The translations under genes and the position numbers were made by a program. The notes beneath the pieces are model-generated. The model saw only the letters and a list, made by a program, of their open reading frames with translations, did not search any database and was not told the DNA's origin. 64,000 nt of DNA from Shinella sp. PSBB067 (GTDB taxonomy: Bacteria > Pseudomonadota > Alphaproteobacteria > Rhizobiales > Rhizobiaceae): positions 1 to 64,000 of the forward strand of contig NZ_CP069305.1 in NCBI RefSeq assembly GCF_016839145.1, written 5' to 3'. Positions 41,959 through 49,687 of the stretch are shown here, piece by piece. The stretch's first letter is position 1. Each line of letters opens with the position of its first letter.

Positions 41959-43302
41959 TCAGACAGATTTTGCAGGCGAGCGAAGCGCCTGGTTCCGGAT
42001 TGCTGAGACCGCGTTGGCATGGCCGTCGAAACCTTCGTACCTTGCGAGCCGTTCGGCATGGGCGGCGAATCCCTGATAGGCGCCTTCGGTCAGGGAAGCG
42101 ATTGACGTACGCTTTAGAAAATCGAAGACCGCCAGAGGGGAGGTCGTTTTCGCGGCCCCACCCGTTGGGAGAACGTGACTCGGTCCCAGGACAAAGTTGG
42201 CGACGCTGATCGCCGAATGCGAACCGAGGAGAATCTCGCCCGCATGTTCGAAGCGGGTTAGGTATTGCCAGGCGTTGTCGGCGAGGACCGCGAGGTGTTC
42301 GGGAGCGTAGTCGTTGACGTAGGCGAAGGCTTCCTCGCGCGTGCCGGCGACGACGATACCACCCCGCTGGCCGGTCAACACCGTCCTGGAATATTGCGCG
42401 CGAACATCCCCCATCTGCGACCAGTAGCTGGGCACATGCGAAGCGACCGCGCGTGCGAACTCTTCGTTGTCGGTTACGAAGAACACGGAAGAGTCGGGTC
42501 CATGTTCGGATTCCACACACAGATCCAGTGCGACCAACTCAGGCGGAACGGTTCCATCCGAGAAGATGATCAGTTCGCTAGGCCCCGCCGGGCTTCCAGG
42601 ATCGATGACCGATGACAGCTGCTTCTTTGCCGCGACAACCCACGGACTCCCGGGACCGACAACTTTGTCACATTTGGGAACCGTCTTCGTTCCGTAAGCA
42701 ACGGCGGCAATGCCCTGTGCGCCGCCGCACTTGAATACGTCCGACACCCCGGCAATCTCGGCGGCGACCAGGGTGGCGGGATCGACAGTTCCATCCGGGC
42801 CGGGCGGGGTGATGACAATAACCTTTTTGACGCCAGCCACCTTCGCAGGAATCGCCGTCATCAGCACCGAGCTGGGGAAGGAGCCCTTGCCGCGAGGCAC
42901 ATAGCACGCGACGGAGTCGATAGCGTTCCAGCGGTCGCCGACGAGAACACCGGCATGCGTCTCATGCAGGGCCAACGTTTCCGGCATCTGCTTTTCGTGG
43001 AAAAGGCGGATGTTTCCTGCCGCAAATTTCAGCGTTTCGATCAATTCCTGATCGACGGACGCACGGGCGGCGGCGAATTCTTCAGGTGTCGCTCGAATCT
43101 GGTCCGCGGTGATCGGGGACTTGTCGAACTTGTTCGCAAAATCGGCAAGCGCCTTGTCGCCATCGCATCGAACGGCTTCGATGATCGGGATCACCTTGTC
43201 CATGAAGGTGCTCAGGTCGTTTTCCGTGCGCTGCAAGAGATTTTTGCGCTCGGTTTCGTTCAATTGATCAAGCTTGTGGATCGAAACAGGACTGTCGGAC
43301 AT
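41959..43302 (-). CDS. Histidinol dehydrogenase-like enzyme with Glu in place of the zinc-ligand Gln
   Basis: 447-residue HisD-superfamily NAD-dependent dehydrogenase. Visible: YVPRGKGSFPSSVLM, VFKCGGAQGIAAVAYGT, VGPGSPWVVAAKKQL, VESEHGPDSSVFF and YAPEHLAVLADNAW. In true HisD the zinc ligands include Gln and His in the (S/A)QAEH motif; here the motif is VESEH (Glu264, His267). A Glu at this place is known in HisD relatives such as HpsN (sulfopropanediol 3-dehydrogenase). The location in a transporter cluster, with no other his gene, argues for a catabolic dehydrogenase. Substrate is unknown. Confidence 0.85.
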   Translation of the reverse strand: MSDSPVSIHKLDQLNETERKNLLQRTENDLSTFMDKVIPIIEAVRCDGDKALADFANKFDKSPITADQIRATPEEFAAARASVDQELIETLKFAAGNIRLFHEKQMPETLALHETHAGVLVGDRWNAIDSVACYVPRGKGSFPSSVLMTAIPAKVAGVKKVIVITPPGPDGTVDPATLVAAEIAGVSDVFKCGGAQGIAAVAYGTKTVPKCDKVVGPGSPWVVAAKKQLSSVIDPGSPAGPSELIIFSDGTVPPELVALDLCVESEHGPDSSVFFVTDNEEFARAVASHVPSYWSQMGDVRAQYSRTVLTGQRGGIVVAGTREEAFAYVNDYAPEHLAVLADNAWQYLTRFEHAGEILLGSHSAISVANFVLGPSHVLPTGGAAKTTSPLAVFDFLKRTSIASLTEGAYQGFAAHAERLARYEGFDGHANAVSAIRNQALRSPAKSV

Positions 43303-43313
43303 AGCATTTCTCC

Positions 43314-44597
43314 TTAAAGGGCGCGGCTTGTGCGCACGGGAAAGCGTTGAGGGGAAAAAGGTGCGTCCTTTGGGCTTGTGGCTCGCCCGGACTGTAGGGA
43401 GTGTCGCACGAGCTCAGCGGTAGCCGGCGCGGCGCCCAGCCCCGTAAAGCCGTGGCCGAATGCGAAATGCACGTTTTCTACATTCGTCGCGCGTCCGATA
43501 ACAGGAAGCTCGTCGGCGATAGCTGGCCGGCGACCCATCCAGACAGAGACCCCAGATTGCCGGATGTTTGCGGGAAGCCCCCCGAGGTATCCGCCGGCGA
43601 GATCGAGTAGAGCCTGCGCGCGCGACCAGTCGGGCGGACTTCCGGGTGTGGCGATCTCGACCTGGCCGGCCAGACGGGTGCCATCGACAATTGGGGTTGC
43701 GACCATCAATGCGTCATCGAACATAACGGGTCGCCTCAATCGTTGGCCGTCACGCAGGGTAACATGGTAGCCCCGCTCGCCGAGCAAGGGCGGGTCATCG
43801 CCGATCTCTTGTGCGAGAGGCCGCGAATGTGCGCCGCTGCAAATCACAGCCGCATCGAACGCAAACATCCCCTTCGACGTTTCGAATCCCGCAAGTCTTT
43901 GCCCACTGTGGATCAGTCTGGTAACATCGGCCTTGATGAAATTGGTGCCACGTCGACGGGCGTGGTCGGCAAGTCCTCTAACGTAACCTGCGGGGTCAAT
44001 GCAGTGGCCGGCGTTTGTGACCAGCACAGCGCCGAAGCAAGCGCGCTCAATGCCCAGCTCTTCCGTGCGGAGCGTCCTGCCGTCAAGGAAGGTCCAATTC
44101 ACGCCAAGGTCGCGCCGCAGGTTCCCCCAGCATAGATCCCGGCGAAAGGCACGCTCACTGCTGTAAGTATAGAGGAGGCCATCGCCTCTGATCAGATGTT
44201 GCAGGCCGGCCTCCTTTGCGAGAGCCTGGTGCCGTGCCATTGTATCGGAGAGCAGGCTTGAGAGCGCGGTCGCTTTATTACGAACCCGATTGTGCGTAAG
44301 CCCGGAGTTTACGAACCGGGCAAAATGGCCTGCATTGCGGATGGCAAAGCCAACGTTGCCGCTGAGGGGCGCTGACTTTCCGAAAAGAAAAGATGGCAGG
44401 CGCCATATCAGCGAGGGAACGGAAACGGGAATGATGGAGGCAGGGCAAAGCCAACCGCCGTTACCGGAGCTCGCAGCCTCACTGCTGCCAGGTTCTTCTC
44501 GGTCGATCAGCGTGACATCGTAACCGATTCGGTTAAGCTCGATGGCGGTGACTGTACCGATCACACCCGATCCAACGATTGCGACTGAGCCCTTCAT
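43314..44597 (-). CDS. DadA-like FAD-dependent amino acid oxidoreductase
   Basis: 427 residues of the DAO family. The FAD-binding start is VAIVGSGVIGTVTAIELN (5-22) with the acidic end of strand 2 in TLIDREEPG; AASSGNGGWLCPAS is the DadA-like second motif. The C-terminal block has WMGRRPAIADELPVIGRA and HFAFGHGFTGLGAAPATAEL. It would oxidatively deaminate an amine or D-amino acid. It lies 11 bases upstream of the HisD-like gene in the same operon. The stop-start spacing to gamma-glutamyltransferase (44601) is also a few bases, which supports one transcript. Confidence 0.9.
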   Translation of the reverse strand: MKGSVAIVGSGVIGTVTAIELNRIGYDVTLIDREEPGSSEAASSGNGGWLCPASIIPVSVPSLIWRLPSFLFGKSAPLSGNVGFAIRNAGHFARFVNSGLTHNRVRNKATALSSLLSDTMARHQALAKEAGLQHLIRGDGLLYTYSSERAFRRDLCWGNLRRDLGVNWTFLDGRTLRTEELGIERACFGAVLVTNAGHCIDPAGYVRGLADHARRRGTNFIKADVTRLIHSGQRLAGFETSKGMFAFDAAVICSGAHSRPLAQEIGDDPPLLGERGYHVTLRDGQRLRRPVMFDDALMVATPIVDGTRLAGQVEIATPGSPPDWSRAQALLDLAGGYLGGLPANIRQSGVSVWMGRRPAIADELPVIGRATNVENVHFAFGHGFTGLGAAPATAELVRHSLQSGRATSPKDAPFSPQRFPVRTSRAL

Positions 44598-44600
44598 CCA

Positions 44601-46181
44601 TCACATCCCGATTGCCATGCCATCCTTGCGAGGGTCCGACCCTCCCGCAAGCGTGCCGCGATGCGGATCGATCAAGATGGCCTGCGCCCCGCCGATTGGG
44701 AGATGTGCGACCTGGACGCTGTGTCCTCTCCTCGTTAGACCCTCAACGATATGAGCGGGCATGGAACGTTCGACTTCGGCAAATCCCTTGAAGTGGAAGG
44801 TCCTCGGCAGGTCGATAGCTTCCTGTACGTCAAGACCGAAATCGACGATGTTGGTAATGAGCTGCGCATGACCGATCGCCTGATAGTCCCCGCCCATGAC
44901 GCCGTAGACCAGGGAAGGCTTTCTGTTCTTCAGCGTCATACCGGGCATGATTGTGTGAAGCGGACGTTTTCCAGGGCCGAACTCATTCGGATGGCCTGGT
45001 ATCAGGTTGAAACCGTTGCCGCGGTTCTGAAGCAGAACGCCGGACCTCGGCGCCACAACGCAACTGCCGAAATGGTGGTAGAGCGAATTGATCAGCGTCA
45101 CCGCATTGCCGGAACCATCCACCACTGAGATGGTGGTGGTGTCGGATTTGCGCGTGACCGGCTCGCCGAATTCCCTGGTGGTTCTCTCCGGATCGATCAT
45201 GGCCGCAAGGTCGGCAGCGTAGGCATCGTTCGTGAAGCGCCAGTGTTCGACATTGGTGTGATCAGGGTCACCGATCGAACGGTCACGTTCCCGGTAAGCC
45301 AGCCGCGCGGATTCGAGGAGCAGATGGAACCGTTCCGCGCTGAAGTAGTCGGTTTTTGGTAGGTGCTTGAGAATGTTCAGGAGAAGCAGGGCCGTCGCAC
45401 CCTGATTGTTTGCCGGGAGCTGCAGAACCTGGAACCCCTTGTAGTCGACGCTCAACGGGTCGACATAAAAGGACGAAGTTCCGTCGAGGTCGCCGTGCGA
45501 CAGGGACGAGCCGCCTTGCGCGAGCGTCGCCACGATGTCGTCCGCCACCCAGCCGCGGTAGAACCCGTCCCGGCCTTTCGCTGCGATCTCGCACAGTGTC
45601 GATGCAAGCTCGGGCTGCCGATGAATCTCGCCGGCGCGGAAGGCGCGCGCATCCGTCAAGAGCCGGGCGGCCGTTTCCGGCGTCGTAGTCAGTGCCGCTT
45701 CAAAGGCCTTCCAGTCGAGCGCCACGCGGTCGGCAACGACGTAGCCGCCGGTCGCCGCCTTGATGGCTGGTTGGAACAGCTTGTCCCAGTCAAGGCTGCC
45801 GTGATCGGCATGAAGACGCACCCAGGTGTCCACCGCCCCCGGGCAGGTGACGGAAAGCGCGCCGCGGAGCGGCATTCCCGTATAGCCCAGGGCGCGCAGG
45901 CCATCGGCCGTCATCGTGCCGGCGCTTTTTCCCGATCCGTTGAGGCCGAAGGTTTTTCCTTTGGCAGACACGTGGCCGAGGACGAAGCTGTCGCCTCCGA
46001 CACCGCTTGCTTGGGGTTCCACCACCGCGAGAAGTGCAGCGGCGCAGATGGCGGCATCAACAGCATTCCCGCCCGACTGCAGGATCCCGAACGCGGCGGC
46101 AGAGGCTGCGGGATGCGCGGTGGCGACCATGCATTCCTGGCCGCGGACCACTGACCGCCCGGGAAAATGGAAATCTCTCAT
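44601..46181 (-). CDS. Gamma-glutamyltransferase-family hydrolase (no signal peptide)
   Basis: 526-residue Ntn-hydrolase of the gamma-glutamyltranspeptidase family. AVDAAICAAALLAVVEPQASGVGGDSF is the typical large-subunit opening (read in parts). The autoprocessing Thr is in KSDTTTISVVDGSGNAV. GGDYQAIGHAQLITNIVDF is in the small subunit. There is no signal peptide, so it should act in the cytoplasm, unlike the usual periplasmic GGT. It overlaps the downstream-reading ABC ATPase end by four bases. It may release glutamate or cut an amide bond in the cluster's substrate. Confidence 0.9.
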   Translation of the reverse strand: MRDFHFPGRSVVRGQECMVATAHPAASAAAFGILQSGGNAVDAAICAAALLAVVEPQASGVGGDSFVLGHVSAKGKTFGLNGSGKSAGTMTADGLRALGYTGMPLRGALSVTCPGAVDTWVRLHADHGSLDWDKLFQPAIKAATGGYVVADRVALDWKAFEAALTTTPETAARLLTDARAFRAGEIHRQPELASTLCEIAAKGRDGFYRGWVADDIVATLAQGGSSLSHGDLDGTSSFYVDPLSVDYKGFQVLQLPANNQGATALLLLNILKHLPKTDYFSAERFHLLLESARLAYRERDRSIGDPDHTNVEHWRFTNDAYAADLAAMIDPERTTREFGEPVTRKSDTTTISVVDGSGNAVTLINSLYHHFGSCVVAPRSGVLLQNRGNGFNLIPGHPNEFGPGKRPLHTIMPGMTLKNRKPSLVYGVMGGDYQAIGHAQLITNIVDFGLDVQEAIDLPRTFHFKGFAEVERSMPAHIVEGLTRRGHSVQVAHLPIGGAQAILIDPHRGTLAGGSDPRKDGMAIGM

Positions 46182-46954
46182 CGGTCGCGCATCTCCGAGC
46201 GAATGCTGCCGAGGACCTCGGCCTGAAGCTGCGCGAACTCCGGCAAGCGAGGGGTATCGGGCGTGCGCGGGCGCGGCAGCGAGACGTCGTAGATCTTCTT
46301 GAGGCGGCCGGGATTCGAAGCCATGACGAAGATCCTGTCGGAGAGGAAGACGGCTTCCTCTACGTCATGCGTGACGAAGATCACGGTCAGCTTTTCCCGT
46401 TCCCAGACGTCGGTGAGCAATTCCTGCATCTGCACCCGGGTCAGCGCGTCGAGGGCGCCGAAGGGCTCATCCATCAACAGAAGCTTCGGCTTGTAGGAAA
46501 GCGCACGCGCGATGGCGACGCGCTGTTTCATGCCGCCCGAGAGCTGTGCGGGAAAACGCTCGGCGAACGGTTCCAGGCCCACCAGCTTCAGGTGGCTCAT
46601 GGCGATGTCGCCGATCTCGGATTTGGAATGCCCCGTCGCTTCCAGTGCGAACTCGACATTCTTGCGGGCCGTCAGCCAAGGCAGAAGCGTGTAACTCTGG
46701 AAGACGACGCCGCGGTCCGCGCCGGGTCCGAGGATGTCGTTTCCATCGACCTTGAGGTCGCCATTGTCATGGGATTGCAATCCGGCAATGATCGACAGCA
46801 GCGTGCTCTTGCCGCAGCCGGAGGCGCCGACCAGCGAAACGAACTCGTTTTCGCGGATCGTCAGCGAGATGTTGTCAAGGACGGTGATACGGTCCTTGTT
46901 AGAGCGCCCGGCCGGAAAGGTCTTCGTCAGGTCGCGGATGAGAAGCTTTTCCAT
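46178..46954 (-). CDS. SsuB/TauB-type ABC transporter ATP-binding protein
   Basis: 258 residues from the ATG at 46954; longer frames run into the permease gene and are rejected. Walker A is LVGASGCGKSTLL, the Q loop GVVFQSYTLLPWLT, the signature LSGGMKQRVAIARAL, Walker B LLLMDEPFGALD and the H loop VIFVTHDVEEAV. This pattern fits the nitrate/sulfonate/taurine importer family. The start overlaps the permease stop as TGATG. It energises import with the permease and binding protein. Confidence 0.94.
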   Translation of the reverse strand: MEKLLIRDLTKTFPAGRSNKDRITVLDNISLTIRENEFVSLVGASGCGKSTLLSIIAGLQSHDNGDLKVDGNDILGPGADRGVVFQSYTLLPWLTARKNVEFALEATGHSKSEIGDIAMSHLKLVGLEPFAERFPAQLSGGMKQRVAIARALSYKPKLLLMDEPFGALDALTRVQMQELLTDVWEREKLTVIFVTHDVEEAVFLSDRIFVMASNPGRLKKIYDVSLPRPRTPDTPRLPEFAQLQAEVLGSIRSEMRDR

Positions 46955-47757
46955 CAGTGTTTTGCCTCGTAGCGGAACATGCGCTTGCCCGCGAACTTCA
47001 TGATCTGGTCGCTGATAAGCCCGAGAACGCCGAGCACGACGATGTAGCCGATGGCGGTATCGGTCTGGAAATATCGCTGAGCGACGGTGATGCGATAGCC
47101 AAGGCCGCTGCTGGCAGCGACAAGCTCGGCCAGTACCACCCATGTCCAGGCCCAACCGAGCGAAATGCGCAGCGTGTCCCAGATCTGCGGCGCGGCCGAA
47201 GGCAGGATGATCTTCGTTACGATCTTCGTATCGCTCAGACCCACCGTCCGGCCGAAGCCGATAAAATCGGGCGGGACGCGTTTGATATTGTCCATGAACA
47301 TCAAGGCCTGCTGGAAGAACGTGCCGATCCAGATCACCAGGAACTTCTGGGTGTCGGTCGTACCTGTCCACAGGATCGTCAGGGGCACGAATGCGACGAC
47401 CGGCATGTAGCGGATGAAGTCGAGGAACGGCTCAATGGCCGCATCCCAAAACCTGTAGTTTCCGATTAGCACGCCGACGGCGAGCGCCGTCACCGATGCG
47501 GCGATGAAGCCGATACCGATACGATAGACGCTTGCGGCAATGTCTGAAAAAAGCGTGCCGTCTGCGCCAAGCGCCCATAGTCGCGCGACGATCGCCACGG
47601 GAGAGGGAAGGAAGATCGGCCGGACGAGGCCGGATTGTACGATCAGCGCCCAGACCGCGAAAAAGAGTGCGAACGAGCAGATCGAAATGATCAGGTAGGT
47701 TGATGGTGAGATCTCAGCTTGCATGCTGAGGATGGATTTTTTTCGGGGCTTGGCCAT
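46954..47757 (-). CDS. SsuC/TauC-type ABC transporter permease
   Basis: 267 residues from the ATG at 47757 (MAKPRKKSILSMQ); the frame from 47838 would include the palindrome at 47818. Six hydrophobic segments are visible from LIISICSFALFFAVWALIV. The EAA loop for ATPase contact is around IGFGRTVGLSDTKIVTKIILP. It follows the GntR gene on the minus strand after a 105-base gap containing a TGTACGTACA palindrome. Confidence 0.93.
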   Translation of the reverse strand: MAKPRKKSILSMQAEISPSTYLIISICSFALFFAVWALIVQSGLVRPIFLPSPVAIVARLWALGADGTLFSDIAASVYRIGIGFIAASVTALAVGVLIGNYRFWDAAIEPFLDFIRYMPVVAFVPLTILWTGTTDTQKFLVIWIGTFFQQALMFMDNIKRVPPDFIGFGRTVGLSDTKIVTKIILPSAAPQIWDTLRISLGWAWTWVVLAELVAASSGLGYRITVAQRYFQTDTAIGYIVVLGVLGLISDQIMKFAGKRMFRYEAKH

Positions 47758-47817
47758 AGGACTGCCTTGCGCGTTCGATTGGAGGATCACAGGCGCAATG
47801 ACGCGCCTGCATAGATT

Positions 47818-47827
47818 TGTACGTACA
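47818..47827. promoter_or_regulatory. HutC/GntR-type operator candidate upstream of the permease
   Basis: TGTACGTACA, a perfect 10-base palindrome of the TGTA-N2-TACA type bound by HutC-subfamily GntR regulators. It is 60 bases before the permease ATG. Confidence 0.5.
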
Positions 47828-47862
47828 TGTCTGGCCACGGCGGACCTCGCCGCGGCGATCGT

Positions 47863-48591
47863 TCACTCCATCGTCCGGCAACTGACAAGGGCGCAGGTAT
47901 CGCCGGGATATGTGAACACGCTTCGGCTGACCGCCAGTTCGCCGACCCAGGTTCGACGCGTCAGGATTATGACGCTTCGGGGCTCGGGAAACTCCAGGAA
48001 CTCGCAGACTTGGTCGTCGGCCATCGATGCACAGACCGAATGTTCCATCTTCGTCGCATCTGCAATCGAGCGCAGATAACGTGTCGATGGAACGGTCAGG
48101 AAGTTGTGCCCGAGATAGCCGGGAGCGAAGCTCGGCCGGATCAGTCTGTTCTCCACCTGTACAGGCACTTCGTCCTCGTAGTTCACGATAATCGAATGGA
48201 ACAGGCGAGAACCACGCGGCATATCGAAATATGCCGCTTGTTCCGCCGTAGCATTGGTGGTTTCGAGGATCTTGATTTTCTGCGAGTGGACGTTGCCACG
48301 CGCCTTGATGTCGTCGGCAATGTCTTTCAGTTCCATCAGTTCCGTCCGCGCCGGAGGCGCCGAGACAAAGCTTCCGATTCCCTGGACGCGATCGACCACA
48401 CCTGCTTCGGAAAGCTCTCGCATCGCCCGGTGGACCGTCATGCGCGACACGCCGAGGCGTTCGACTAGCTCGCTTTCGGAGGGAACCCTCATGCCATGTT
48501 TGAGCTGGCCACGCTTTACCTGGTCAAGGATGTGATCCTTGATCTTCTGGTAGAGCGGAAGTGGAACATTACGATCGAGTACGTGACGCAT
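47863..48591 (-). CDS. GntR-family regulator, HutC subfamily (UTRA domain)
   Basis: 242 residues from the ATG at 48591; a longer frame overlaps the binding-protein gene. The N-terminal winged HTH reads PLYQKIKDHILDQVKRGQLK then PSESELVERLGVSRMTVHRA and ELSEAGVVDRVQGIGSFV. The rest is the UTRA ligand domain (ending LTRRTWVGELAVSRSVFTYPG). Located inside the transporter operon, so it is the likely sensor for the transported compound. Sites resembling its operator are at 47818 and 51761. Confidence 0.92.
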   Translation of the reverse strand: MRHVLDRNVPLPLYQKIKDHILDQVKRGQLKHGMRVPSESELVERLGVSRMTVHRAMRELSEAGVVDRVQGIGSFVSAPPARTELMELKDIADDIKARGNVHSQKIKILETTNATAEQAAYFDMPRGSRLFHSIIVNYEDEVPVQVENRLIRPSFAPGYLGHNFLTVPSTRYLRSIADATKMEHSVCASMADDQVCEFLEFPEPRSVIILTRRTWVGELAVSRSVFTYPGDTCALVSCRTME

Positions 48592-48641
48592 TTTGCTGCC
48601 CCGGTTGGCCCTGCGTTCGCCGCAGGGCCGTCCATCAGAGA

Positions 48642-49637
48642 TCACAGGGACATAAGAGCGGTCGTGTCGATGACATCCTTGGCCTCGAACGTCTTCTTGA
48701 TCAGGCCAAGTTCCAAGGCGGCGGCGTTCACCGCCGGGAAGGTCTTCGTCGCGTATTCGCCGGTCAGCAGAGCCTTGTTTTCTTCGAGGGAATAATAGTG
48801 AACGCCCTCGAAGGTCGTGCCCAGCTCGCTCGGATCGGAACCGACGCCCTTGGCGATAATCGCCTGGCATTCCTGAGGGTTTTTGTTGTAAAGCTCGACG
48901 GCGTCGCCCCAGCTCTTGACCATCGCGCGCACCTGGCCGGGCCGTTCCTTCAGGGTCCGCGTCGTTACGACGAAGCAATCGCTGATCAGGCCGGGATTTT
49001 CAGCGGCGGTATAGAGGAGTTTGAGGTTGGGATCGGCCTTGAGGGCGGTCGAGATATAGGGCTCATAGGTGACCATCGCGTCCGTCGAGCCGGAGAGTAC
49101 GGCGGCCGCGGCCTGCGATGCCGGCGTATTGGTCCAGTTGAGATCGCTCAGCTTCAAGCCCGCCTTTTTGAGGGCGTCGGCGATGAGCAGGTGGCTGGTC
49201 GTGCCATCTTCAAAAGCGATGGATTTTCCCTTGAGGTCGGCGACCGAGTTGATGCTCTTCGGGCTGACGATCGCATCGGCCGTCGTGCTGTAGTCCTCGA
49301 TCAGAGCAATATGGTAGTCGGGCGATTCCTGGAGATGCTGCAGCACGTTGTGCGTGGCGCTGTTTGTGCCCTGGATCTCGCCGCTGGCGAGAATTGCCAG
49401 ATTGGCGGCGTCTTCCGTGTAGGGGATGAATTCGACCCCTTCGAGCCCGTTGGCCGCGAAGATTCCCTTGTCCTGGGCCACATACCACATGCCATAGCCG
49501 ATCCACGGCTGGATGGACATCTTGAAGATGCCGGGCTCGACCGCCGGAGCGGCGTTTGACTTGGAGGTGATGAGGTAGGGCGTTGCGAGCGCCCCGCCCA
49601 TCAGTGCAAGCATGCTGCGTCGAGAAATGTTGATCAT
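48642..49637 (-). CDS. ABC transporter substrate-binding protein (NMT1/SsuA-type)
   Basis: 331 residues with an N-terminal Tat-like signal (SRRSMLALMGGALATP). The mature protein (IGYGMWYVAQDKGIFAANGL and DAANLAILASGEIQGTNSA) is of the nitrate/sulfonate/taurine binding group. It captures the substrate in the periplasm for the permease-ATPase pair at 46178-47757. It ends 51 bases before the GntR start. The ligand cannot be read from sequence. Confidence 0.93.
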   Translation of the reverse strand: MINISRRSMLALMGGALATPYLITSKSNAAPAVEPGIFKMSIQPWIGYGMWYVAQDKGIFAANGLEGVEFIPYTEDAANLAILASGEIQGTNSATHNVLQHLQESPDYHIALIEDYSTTADAIVSPKSINSVADLKGKSIAFEDGTTSHLLIADALKKAGLKLSDLNWTNTPASQAAAAVLSGSTDAMVTYEPYISTALKADPNLKLLYTAAENPGLISDCFVVTTRTLKERPGQVRAMVKSWGDAVELYNKNPQECQAIIAKGVGSDPSELGTTFEGVHYYSLEENKALLTGEYATKTFPAVNAAALELGLIKKTFEAKDVIDTTALMSL

Positions 49638-49687
49638 GTCGTTCCCTTTCTATTGTTGCGATTTGAGGAGGTTTCCACCCCGACAGG

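Noticed and set aside
41959..43302. Histidine biosynthesis gene hisD
   Set aside because: No other his genes are nearby, the zinc-ligand Gln is replaced by Glu, and the gene is in a catabolic transporter cluster.
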